From positions 2,789 to 64,353 of the forward strand of contig JAGNBF010000036.1 of the NCBI GenBank assembly GCA_018004935.1: a DNA stretch of 61,565 nt, written 5' to 3'. This DNA comes from Chloroflexota bacterium (GTDB taxonomy: Bacteria; Chloroflexota; Anaerolineae; Promineifilales; Promineifilaceae). Below, piece by piece: positions 17,875-25,276 of the stretch; the first letter of the stretch is position 1, and each line of letters begins with the position of its first letter. Position numbers and translations under genes: made by a program. The notes under the pieces are model-generated. The model made no database searches. It saw only the letters and a list, made by a program, of their open reading frames with translations, and had not been told where the DNA came from.

Positions 17875-18633
17875 TCAGGGGCAAAGGTCGAGGATGGCCT
17901 GTTTGATGGCCGGGTTGACGGGGAAATGTTGGTCGAGGAAGGAGAGGATGGTGATCGCGGCCGCGGGCGTACCCTCATACCCTGGAGCCATTTGCGCTAA
18001 AGACCGGGCCACCCTCGGAAATCTCTGCTCAAACCGGCGTTCACCCACAAAAATATCCGCGTGGCCCGGTTGGGCCGTCTCGATCCGTGACGCCAGGTCT
18101 ACTACTCGCCCCAACGCATACACCTGAACAAACTGGAACGCCGATAACTTCTCCCCCCGCCGATAGCGCCCCATCCCTACATACAAATTAGTCAACGCCT
18201 CACCCAGGAGCCAATCCACCGAATGGACTGACGAGCCAGATTGTTTCACGGGAACGGCTATGGTCTCACTTACCCCCTCCCGTTTCCAGACAACCCGTCC
18301 GGCGGCAAAGGGGATATGGCTCAACTCCGCCGCTTCAAAAACGGCAAACTCACAAAACACCCCATCGGCAAAGAGCAGTTTGTAGCCATCGGCGGTATTC
18401 TGGAAATGGTAGGCGATGGGAGCCAATGAACTAAGCCAATCCAGGTTAGTCAGGAACCGTTCTTTCTGCCCTGGTTCTACAACGGCAAAAAAATCCAGGT
18501 CAGAATAATCATCCAGCCGGTCTAACTCCTGCCCCACCGACCCCAACCCCAGCAAAGCCAGGGCTTGCCCTGTCTTCTCCAGTGATTGACCGATTTCGTT
18601 CAGACGGTTTAATAATTTTTCTTGGTGTGTCAT
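17875..18633 (-). CDS. Nucleotidyltransferase-domain protein
   Basis: A 252-residue protein with the minimal nucleotidyltransferase (pol beta-like) signature near its N-terminus: LGLGSVGQELDRLDDYSDLDFF (about 28-49), that is GS followed by the D-x-D metal pair. An all-helical C-terminal half follows (LGEALTNLYVGMGRYRRGEKLSAFQFVQVYALGRV, about 142-176). The layout resembles aminoglycoside/lincosamide nucleotidyltransferase-like proteins, but no substrate can be assigned; a resistance function is not implied. ATG start. A GCGGCCGC site is read as Ala-Ala-Ala near the C-terminus. Monocistronic, flanked by repeats. Confidence 0.75.
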   Translation of the reverse strand: MTHQEKLLNRLNEIGQSLEKTGQALALLGLGSVGQELDRLDDYSDLDFFAVVEPGQKERFLTNLDWLSSLAPIAYHFQNTADGYKLLFADGVFCEFAVFEAAELSHIPFAAGRVVWKREGVSETIAVPVKQSGSSVHSVDWLLGEALTNLYVGMGRYRRGEKLSAFQFVQVYALGRVVDLASRIETAQPGHADIFVGERRFEQRFPRVARSLAQMAPGYEGTPAAAITILSFLDQHFPVNPAIKQAILDLCP

Positions 18634-18690
18634 CAGACAGGTTAATCCGTAGCTACAGGCAGTTCTAACCGCTCGTCAATCCATTTATTT

Positions 18691-18809
18691 GGCGTGGTTC
18701 AAAAGTCGGCAAGCTGTGCTTAAAAATTTGTAGGGCGATTTTGTAAATCGCCCACTGGACGATTTACAAAATCGTCCTACAGATTTGTAAAGCTAACCTG
18801 AACCATGCC
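18691..18809. mobile_element. MITE family A, 119 bp, 8-bp duplication
   Basis: Ends GGCGTGGTTCA (18691-18701) and TGAACCATGCC (18799-18809). ATTTATTT lies directly outside both ends (18683-18690 and 18810-18817): a perfect 8-bp target duplication. Same length and central palindrome as 3271-3389. The right-hand duplication falls at the very end of accC and includes its stop region. Confidence 0.92.
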
Positions 18810-18811
18810 AT

Positions 18812-20323
18812 TTATTTTAACACATTCCGCCAGCCGGTTGATTGATTCCAGGGATCGGGGATGGTGGTAGGGCCGTTGGCGGTTGGCCGCTGGCCGCTGG
18901 CAGTGCCGGATTTGCCGCCCAGGAGTTCGGCGACGGCGATGGCGAGCAGGGTGTGAGGGTCGGTGGGGGGTGTAGCTTGCCAGGTAGGGAAATGTTGCCC
19001 CAGGAAGCCGGTGTGGGTCTGACCGGCCTGGAAGGCTGGGTGATCGAGGATGTGGAGCAGGTAGGGGATGTTGGTGGTGATGCCCAGGACGGCCGTTTCG
19101 TGTAGAGCGTGGCGCATTTGGGCGATGGCGTCGGCGCGATCCGCCCCCCAGGTGATGATTTTTGCCAACATGGGGTCGTAGTAGGGGCTGACGATGCTCC
19201 CGGTTTCGATGCCATCATCCACGCGAATGTTGGGGCCTTGCGGCCGCGCATAATGGGTTATCGTCCCTGTCGAGGGCATAAAATTGTGGGCCGGGTCTTC
19301 GGCGTACACCCGGCTCTCCAGGGCATGACCCCTCTGCCGAATGTCCCCCTGTTGTAACGTCAGCGGTTCGCCACTGGCAATACGAATCTGCCAGGCGGCA
19401 ATATCTACCCCCGTCACCCACTCCGTCACCGGATGCTCCACCTGGAGCCGGGTATTCATTTCCAACAGATAAAACTGGTTGTCGGGTGTGAGGATAAATT
19501 CGACTGTACCGGCACTGGCATACCCCACTTCTTGGGCCAGAGAGACCGCGGCCGCACAAATTCTTTCTCTCACCTCGGTGGGCACATGGGGGGCAGGGGT
19601 CTCCTCGATGATTTTCTGGTGGCGGCGTTGCACCGAACATTCCCGTTCATACAGGTGGATGAGGTGGCCGTGCCAATCGCCCAGCACCTGCACCTCGATG
19701 TGGCGGATTTCGGTGAAATACCGTTCCAAAATAATATGATCACTGCCAAAAGCGGATAGACTTTCGCGGCGGGCGGCCTGGACGGCGTCCAGAAACTCAT
19801 TTTCGGCCTGGACGACCCGCATCCCTTTGCCACCCCCCCCGGCACTGGCTTTGATGAGCACCGGGAAGCCGATCTGGTGTGCGGCCGCGAGCAAAGCCTC
19901 ATCACTCATTCCGGCCCCATTGACACCGGGGATGACCGGCACACCCGCGACCTGGGCCAGTTCGCGGGCACTGGCCTTACTGCCCAGGGCACGCATTGCC
20001 TCTGCGCTTGGCCCCACAAAGATGATTCCCGCAGATGTACAGGCCTGGGCAAAATCGGCATTTTCGCTCAGGAAGCCGTAGCCGGGATGAATAGCCTCCA
20101 CACCCGCCTGCCGGGCAATGTGGAGAATGGCTAACTGGTTGAGGTAGGTATCTGCGGCCGCGACCCCTTTCAGCGGATAACGTTCATCGGCCAGGCGTGT
20201 CCAGGGGGCGTGGGCATCTGCCTCGGAATAAAGGGCGACAGAGCGCACCCCCAGCAGGCGGCAAGCCCGAAATAGACGGGCGGCGATTTCACCCCGATTA
20301 GCAACCAGTAATTTTTTCACCAT
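18812..20323 (-). CDS. accC: Acetyl/propionyl-CoA carboxylase, biotin carboxylase subunit
   Basis: A 503-residue biotin carboxylase, which carboxylates carrier-bound biotin with ATP and bicarbonate. N-terminal MVKKLLVANRGEIAARLFRA; ATP-grasp glycine loop KASAGGGGKGMRVV (about 158-171); HIEVQVLGDWHGHLIHLYERECSVQRR-type block (about 208-234); the catalytic EMNTRLQVEHPVTE (about 287-300). The biotin carboxylase C-terminal domain ends near residue 455. The last 45 residues are a low-complexity tail (ASGQRPTANGPTTIPDP) with no biotinyl domain, so a separate carrier must exist elsewhere. The tail coincides with a repetitive stretch ending at the MITE at 18691-18809, suggesting the 3' end was remodelled. 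Confidence 0.93.
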   Translation of the reverse strand: MVKKLLVANRGEIAARLFRACRLLGVRSVALYSEADAHAPWTRLADERYPLKGVAAADTYLNQLAILHIARQAGVEAIHPGYGFLSENADFAQACTSAGIIFVGPSAEAMRALGSKASARELAQVAGVPVIPGVNGAGMSDEALLAAAHQIGFPVLIKASAGGGGKGMRVVQAENEFLDAVQAARRESLSAFGSDHIILERYFTEIRHIEVQVLGDWHGHLIHLYERECSVQRRHQKIIEETPAPHVPTEVRERICAAAVSLAQEVGYASAGTVEFILTPDNQFYLLEMNTRLQVEHPVTEWVTGVDIAAWQIRIASGEPLTLQQGDIRQRGHALESRVYAEDPAHNFMPSTGTITHYARPQGPNIRVDDGIETGSIVSPYYDPMLAKIITWGADRADAIAQMRHALHETAVLGITTNIPYLLHILDHPAFQAGQTHTGFLGQHFPTWQATPPTDPHTLLAIAVAELLGGKSGTASGQRPTANGPTTIPDPWNQSTGWRNVLK

Positions 20324-20719
20324 AAATAAACCTCAGTGCCCTTGTTCAGATAATGATAATCTTCATACAATAAAGGTAACTATTCAGGCAGTTACGCACC
20401 AACCGCGACAAAAATTGTCACTGTTTGTTGATGGTGCACAGCCTGGAAAGGCTGTGCATATAACCGTTCAATTGAATTCATTCATCTGCCAGGCCCGCCC
20501 AGTCGTAAAACGACCGGGCTATTTTTACAAAGGCCGCTGGCCTGGGCTTTTAGCCCGCAAAGCTTCGTATGTTTAGCCCGGCGATTTGACCGCCGGGTGG
20601 GGTAACTGAACGCTCACCCGTTCAGACAGTAGAGACGCAAAATTTTGCGTCTCTACAAAAGTCCGATACAACGGGATATGGTCTGAGTATAACGTGCCAA
20701 AAAGGGGCTGACTACCAAA
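20324..20719. other. Divergent intergenic region, accC and kinase
   Basis: About 400 bp between divergently transcribed accC and the histidine kinase gene. It contains a family B element (20460-20617) and a short inverted repeat gagacgcaaaattttgcgtctc (20632-20653), just upstream of the kinase start. Promoters for both genes must lie here, but no hexamer pair stands out. Confidence 0.5.
20460..20617. mobile_element. MITE family B, 158 bp
   Basis: Same length as the copies at 11198 and 24905. Ends ataaccgttcaat and actgaacgctcac are decayed inverted repeats. Interior motifs cgtaaaacgaccgggcta, ggccgctggcctgggctttt and cggcgatttgaccgccggg match. Flanks show no duplication, so the insertion is old. 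Confidence 0.75.
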
Positions 20720-22525
20720 ATGGAAATAACAACCGTACATTTGTTAGAGTCGGTGGACGAAGCCCCCAAAGTTGCGGGGCAGAAATCGTTTGCCGATCTT
20801 ATTAACCTTGTTAATCAAACCAGAGACCGGGATCCCCATCGTGCCCTTGTTTTAGCGCAACAGGCTTTATATCTGGCTCAAGACGGGGGACTGAAACCTG
20901 ATCCTGATATGTTGCTGGACAGCTATCTTGCCCTGGGTTCGGTGTATGGTCGCCTGTCAGATTACGATCAGGCGTTGCCCTATGCCTTAGAAGCTATCGA
21001 GCTAAGTCAGACGTACGGCAACCTCACGCAACGGTTTCACGCCGCCAATATGTTAGGTGTGCTTTACGTGTACATGGGACTTTTTCAGGAAGGTTTACCC
21101 TTTTTGCTCCAGGCCCAATGCGTAGCTGAGACAATGGGTGATGTGGAAACCATCACCATGGTGGTTAACAACATCGGTTGGCTTTATCTCAAATTGGATC
21201 AGGTGGAAGAGGCGCGACATTGTTTTGAGACCTATTTGCCCATGGTGTTGGCACACCATAATCGCAAACGTCATGCTGACTTCTACGACAATTTGTGCCA
21301 GGTCTATCAACGTCTCGGCCAGTTTGAACGAGCCGAACAGCAGGGGCGGCAAAGCGTTGCCCTGTATCAACAAACGCACTCCGTGCGCGGTGAAGCCGAA
21401 GCCTGGACGACTTTGGGGCAACTCCAGCAACGGCAAGGGGAGTATGAGAAGGCTACTCTTTGCCTGCAAACGGCGCTGATGTTGTTTACGCAGGTGGAGA
21501 ACCCGCAAGGTATGGTAGGCGCACTTGTCGCCTTGGGGCATGTGGCGGCCCAGAAAGGGCAACCCGCCCTGGCCCTGAGCTATCTGCATGAAGCGTTGAT
21601 CATGGCGGAGCGGATTTCGGCGCAACAGGAGCAGTATGAATGTCATGAGAGTCTGGCCCAGATTTATGAGTCGTTGGGGCAGTTGCCCCAGGCGTTGTCC
21701 CATTATCGGCAGTTTCATGAGACGAAGGCGAAACTGTTTAACGCCCAGGCAGATCATCGGCTGAAAAGTCTGGAGGTTATGTACCGGGTAGAACAGACGC
21801 GCCAACAAGCGGCCGCGTTGCAACGGGAAATTGAGGAGCGGGAACGGTACATCGCCGACCTGGATACCTTTGCTCATACGGTGGCTCATGACCTGAAAAG
21901 TCCGTTGGGGGTGATTGCGGGGTATAGTGAGTTGTTGTTGGAAGATTATGAGGTGTTGGACGCGGCCGCGAGTCAATCTATTCTGCAAATCATGTGGCGT
22001 AGTAGCCGCAAGATGTCCCGCATCGTGGACGATCTCCTCATCCTGGCGCAGGTACAGCGGCAAACTATCACCCCAGAGCCACTCTCAATGGATACCATCT
22101 GGCAAGATGTCCTGGCCCGTTTCCAGATGGAAATCGAAACGCACGAGGCGATCATACATCAGCCTGATAGTTGGCCCACTGCGTTGGGTCATGTCAGTTG
22201 GATTGAAGAGGTGTGGGCGAATTATTTGAGCAATGCTCTGAAATATGGAGGGAAACCACCGGTCATCTGGGTGGGGGCGACGGTGATCGAAGAGGGCCGG
22301 GTCTGTTTTTGGATGCAGGACAATGGGGCGGGGTTGGACGCGGCCGCGCAAGCCAAGCTGTTTCAGGATTTCAGCCGCCTCAATACCCAGCAAAGCAAAG
22401 GGCACGGCCTGGGGCTGTCCATCGTCAAACGCATTGTCGAACGGTTAGGGGGAAGGGTGGGCGTGACTAGCGCACTTGAACAGGGGAGCACCTTCAGCTT
22501 TACCTTGCCCCAGGTGCCTATCTGA
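20720..22525 (+). CDS. TPR-containing sensor histidine kinase
   Basis: A 601-residue soluble protein. Residues about 20-340 form consecutive tetratricopeptide repeats (for example LDSYLALGSVYGRLSDYDQALPYALEA and AEAWTTLGQLQQRQGEYEKATLCLQTAL). A coiled coil follows (about 345-378, TRQQAAALQREIEERERYIADLD), then a HisKA domain with phospho-acceptor His in FAHTVAHDLKSPLG (about 384-397), and a HATPase_c domain with N box YLSNALKYGG (about 503), G1 DNGAGLD (about 534) and G2 GHGLGLSIVKRIVERLGG (about 562). There is no membrane segment or periplasmic sensor, so input is probably cytoplasmic and sensed by the TPRs. No response regulator is adjacent. Confidence 0.9.
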   Translation: MEITTVHLLESVDEAPKVAGQKSFADLINLVNQTRDRDPHRALVLAQQALYLAQDGGLKPDPDMLLDSYLALGSVYGRLSDYDQALPYALEAIELSQTYGNLTQRFHAANMLGVLYVYMGLFQEGLPFLLQAQCVAETMGDVETITMVVNNIGWLYLKLDQVEEARHCFETYLPMVLAHHNRKRHADFYDNLCQVYQRLGQFERAEQQGRQSVALYQQTHSVRGEAEAWTTLGQLQQRQGEYEKATLCLQTALMLFTQVENPQGMVGALVALGHVAAQKGQPALALSYLHEALIMAERISAQQEQYECHESLAQIYESLGQLPQALSHYRQFHETKAKLFNAQADHRLKSLEVMYRVEQTRQQAAALQREIEERERYIADLDTFAHTVAHDLKSPLGVIAGYSELLLEDYEVLDAAASQSILQIMWRSSRKMSRIVDDLLILAQVQRQTITPEPLSMDTIWQDVLARFQMEIETHEAIIHQPDSWPTALGHVSWIEEVWANYLSNALKYGGKPPVIWVGATVIEEGRVCFWMQDNGAGLDAAAQAKLFQDFSRLNTQQSKGHGLGLSIVKRIVERLGGRVGVTSALEQGSTFSFTLPQVPI

Positions 22526-22575
22526 ACCCGATTCTGGAACAAGGCATGAGGAACATAGGGGCAATTCAGTTTGCT

Positions 22576-23553
22576 CTATTTCTCATCGGATAACTTAAGT
22601 TCGTCCACCGATTGTGCGGTCAACACCTGTTCGCTGAGCTGGTCAAAAACTGTCGTATCAGTAATCGCTTCAAGTCGTTCCACAAAATCAACTGATAAAA
22701 CACCGAACTTTATCGTCAACAAACGAAGCAATAGTTCTAGCTTTCCTTCTCTAAGGCCTTCTCTAAGGCCTTCTCTAAGGCCTTCTTTAAGACCTTCTTT
22801 AAGACCTTCTTGTTTGCCTTTTAAAACGCCTTCCTGGGCGATGCGCTCACGCCAGGTGAGTTCCGTTTCCATTAACGCTTCCATAATCTCTGCTCCTGCA
22901 TCCACTAAGGTTGCCGTAGGTAAATACGTTTCAATAACATCTATTAAAAACAGCTTATCCCCTGCTGTCAAGCTACTGTCAATCACGGTACGTAAACCGG
23001 CCAGTTTGACGGACGCTTTGCTTTGCTGTTGAGGTTCCATCAAAGCGGCTAACGCGGCCGCGACCGGATTTCTATCCAGGTATGCTTCACTGGGCAGATC
23101 CCGTAATCCAACCTGCCCATATTGGAATGTAACTAATTCTCGACCAAACAGCGTTTCCTGGTAAATCGGCCAACTGATTCCTCCCGCATCTGGCTGTAAG
23201 ATCAACGCCAGGGGTAACACCTTCTTTTGCCGCAATAGCCTGAGCAGGGAGTAATACTCAAACATGCGCTTGGGCACACTCTTTTTATCGCGTCCTTCTA
23301 CCTCAATATGAATAATGATGGCTTCTGGCTCACCTTCATAGCTCAAGGCTTCGGCCACAACATCGGTGATTCGTAGCGTTTGACCGGGCAGGTTGACAAC
23401 CAATTCCTGGTCTAAAAAGGTGAGTGTAGAAAAGTCGAGGCGGGCCGCTTCTGCGGAGAAAAACAGACGCATAAACTCAGGCAAAAAGCGGTGTAAAAAT
23501 TCTTTGAAGATGCGATCATGTAACGTGCGTGACGGAGTTGTGATGTCATTCAT
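22576..23553 (-). CDS. Rpn/PD-(D/E)XK family protein with DUF4351
   Basis: A 325-residue member of the recombination-promoting nuclease (Rpn)/putative transposase superfamily. HDRIFKEFLHRFLPEFMRLFF (about 12-32), DVVAEALSYEG (about 64-74) and EAIIIHIEVEGRDKK (about 77-91) carry the expected D..ExK-like nuclease core (D64, E86 region). The GRDLPSEAYL block follows, and after about residue 245 an EGLREGLREGLKEGLKEG-type helical repeat, then the C-terminal DUF4351-like helix (LLLRLLTIKFGVLSVDFVERL). Known Rpn proteins have DNA endonuclease activity. A paralogue lies at 30594-31547. Repeat-number change in the linker is likely (12-bp units). Confidence 0.85.
   Translation of the reverse strand: MNDITTPSRTLHDRIFKEFLHRFLPEFMRLFFSAEAARLDFSTLTFLDQELVVNLPGQTLRITDVVAEALSYEGEPEAIIIHIEVEGRDKKSVPKRMFEYYSLLRLLRQKKVLPLALILQPDAGGISWPIYQETLFGRELVTFQYGQVGLRDLPSEAYLDRNPVAAALAALMEPQQQSKASVKLAGLRTVIDSSLTAGDKLFLIDVIETYLPTATLVDAGAEIMEALMETELTWRERIAQEGVLKGKQEGLKEGLKEGLREGLREGLREGKLELLLRLLTIKFGVLSVDFVERLEAITDTTVFDQLSEQVLTAQSVDELKLSDEK
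22741..22812. repeat. In-frame 12-bp tandem repeat inside Rpn gene
   Basis: Six imperfect copies of a 12-bp unit (consensus aaggccttctct, later units aagaccttcttt), encoding E-G-L-R or E-G-L-K on the minus strand. The unit length is a multiple of three, so gain or loss keeps the frame. The paralogue at 31306-31365 has an independent repeat, caacagggctta, encoding Q-Q-G-L. Confidence 0.85.
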
Positions 23554-23567
23554 GTTCTGTTCCGATG

Positions 23568-23672
23568 GGTAACTATACAGCCCCTCACCCTCACCATCTC
23601 CTGTTTCGGAAGAGGGTCAGGGTTAGCCATTGCCTATTCTCGTTCCACGCTGGGCGTGGGAATGAATTATGA
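23568..23672. repeat. Repeat G, short copy
   Basis: Shares its left edge (aactatacagcccctcaccct), middle (agccattgcctattctcgttccacgc) and right edge (gaattatgatac) with 2552-2764. Lies just upstream of the Rpn gene start. Confidence 0.55.
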
Positions 23673-23835
23673 TACCTGAATGGATACGAAGGGATTATAC
23701 TGGCAACGGGCATAATCCCGCATTTTGCCCAAGATGGCACGGTTAGGCTTGTACTGAGCGTAGCTCAAGTGGGACGGATACGACCAGGCCAATACAGGGG
23801 GCTGGTCGTTAATTGTTGCACGATTTTGTGGGTCT

Positions 23836-23933
23836 TCGGGATTTCGTAAGGTATGGGCAACCCTCGTGGTTGCCCCACACGGGGCAGGCACAAGGCCAGC
23901 CCGTACATATGGTGTCAACCCCCTGAATTCCCA
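23836..23933. repeat. Family F repeat, opposite orientation
   Basis: Reverse complement of the element at 13105-13200: reads from tcgggatttcg to ccctgaattccca, with centre caaccctcgtggttg. Between 23673 and 23835 no repeat or gene was recognised. A short frame on the minus strand across this gap (23667-23981) is not protein-like. Confidence 0.6.
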
Positions 23934-24026
23934 AAAAACCGATTTTGTTTGTCTGGGGACGGGCTTCCTGTTAAAGTCCAATCGTCTTTTGGTACAGTAA
24001 TTTCAATCCGCTTTTGATGAGGTTTT

Positions 24027-24890
24027 ATGAGTGTCAGCAATTTAGCGAAACAACGAGGCACGATCCTCGATGAAATCATGCGGTATCACCGGGAGCAGTT
24101 GCCCAAAACGATGCGCGAAATTCCGCTGGCGGACCTGCGGGCACATACCACTGTAGCCCCTGCTCCGGTTGACCTCGCGGCCGCGCTCCGGCTCTACGGC
24201 GTCTCCATCATTGCCGAATGCAAAAAGGCTTCTCCCAGCAAAGGGTTACTCGTCCCCGAATACGACCCCGTGCAACTGTCAACCACCTACACCCGCGCCG
24301 GGGCCAGAGCCATCTCTGTCCTTACCGATGGGCGCCACTTCCAGGGTTCCCTCGAACATTTGCGCGATGTCAAAGAAGCCCTGAGCGATTTGAACCCCCA
24401 CGTCATTGGCAAAAGTGATCCCCGGCTCAAAATCGGTATGCCGGTTTTGCGTAAAGATTTCATCTTCCACCCTTACCAGGTGTACGAAGCCCGCGTTGCT
24501 GGTGCTGATGCGGTTCTGCTCATTGCCGCCGTATTGGGAGTGGGCGACATGAAAGAGTTGCTGGCCCTCACCCATCAACTAGGCATGAACGCCCTCATCG
24601 AAGTCCATACCGCTGAGGAACTGGAGCGGGTTTTACCCCTTAATCCCCGCATCATTGGCATCAATAATCGCAACCTGCAAACATTTGAGGTGGATTTTGA
24701 CAACACCGCCCGCTTGCGCCAGCTTATCCCACCCGGCATCTTGGTGGTAGGCGAAAGTGGCATCCAAACGACGGACGACGTGCGCCGCATGAAGGCCATC
24801 GGTGTGGATGCGGTTTTGGTGGGGGAGACGTTTGTGAAGAGTACGAATTTGTTTAAGAGCGTACAGAGTTTCGTCAAAGCAGGCATTTAA
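24027..24890 (+). CDS. trpC: Indole-3-glycerol phosphate synthase
   Basis: Fourth step of tryptophan synthesis: ring closure of CdRP to indole-3-glycerol phosphate. A 287-residue TIM barrel. Family hallmarks in order: SIIAECKKASPSKGLL (about 60-75, the EhK-A/S-PSkG motif), ISVLTDGRHFQGS (about 97-109), PVLRKDFIFHPYQVYEA (about 141-157, catalytic Lys in RKDF), GADAVLLIAAVL (about 161-172), LIEVHTAEELERVL (about 191-204), IGINNRNLQTFEVDF (about 211-225), and VGESGIQTTDDV then AVLVGETFVKS at the end. ATG start with GAGG box 7 bp upstream. Stands alone, not in a trp operon. Confidence 0.96.
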   Translation: MSVSNLAKQRGTILDEIMRYHREQLPKTMREIPLADLRAHTTVAPAPVDLAAALRLYGVSIIAECKKASPSKGLLVPEYDPVQLSTTYTRAGARAISVLTDGRHFQGSLEHLRDVKEALSDLNPHVIGKSDPRLKIGMPVLRKDFIFHPYQVYEARVAGADAVLLIAAVLGVGDMKELLALTHQLGMNALIEVHTAEELERVLPLNPRIIGINNRNLQTFEVDFDNTARLRQLIPPGILVVGESGIQTTDDVRRMKAIGVDAVLVGETFVKSTNLFKSVQSFVKAGI

Positions 24891-24904
24891 AGAGGAACTC
24901 ACAC

Positions 24905-25062
24905 GTAAGCGTTCAGTCATATAAATCCATTCGCCAGACCCGCCCGGACGTAAAACGACCGGCCTGTTGTTACAAAGGCCGCTGGCCCGGGGTTTTAATC
25001 CGCAGGGCCTGGTATGTTTAGCCCGGCGGTTTGACCGCCGGGCGGGATAACTGAACGCTTAT
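24905..25062. mobile_element. MITE family B, 158 bp
   Basis: Ends GTAAGCGTTCAGT (24905-24917) and actgaacgcttat (25050-25062). Flanks actcacac and actcacgc match at 7 of 8 bases, a slightly eroded duplication. It sits 15 bp after the trpC stop, where its inverted ends could serve as transcription stop. Confidence 0.85.
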
Positions 25063-25194
25063 ACTCACGCACATCATTCCCAGGGTTGCCCGTACCCCAG
25101 GAATTCTGAAGACGCGAAATTGTTTCGGTGATGCGGCCGCACATCCCCCGGTTGCCCACTCCTACCAATCACCTCTCTACCATCAGTCAAAGTT

Positions 25195-25276
25195 GTAACG
25201 ACTAAGCCATTACCTGAGCTTGTCGAAGGCCACAGGGACTTCAACAAGCTCAACCTTCGAGAGCGTTAGTCGTTAT
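25195..25276. repeat. Family E inverted-repeat element
   Basis: Ends GTAACGACTAAG (25195-25206) and cgttagtcgttat (25264-25276) with an inner pair cctgagcttgtcgaagg and cttcaacaagctcaacc. The right end overlaps the stop codon of the large lamin-tail/endonuclease gene (25273-25275), so insertion of this element appears to have supplied or reset that gene's end. Confidence 0.65.

Noticed and set aside
17875-18633. Antibiotic-resistance gene
   Set aside because: Only the generic nucleotidyltransferase motif is present; nothing in the context or sequence specifies a drug substrate.
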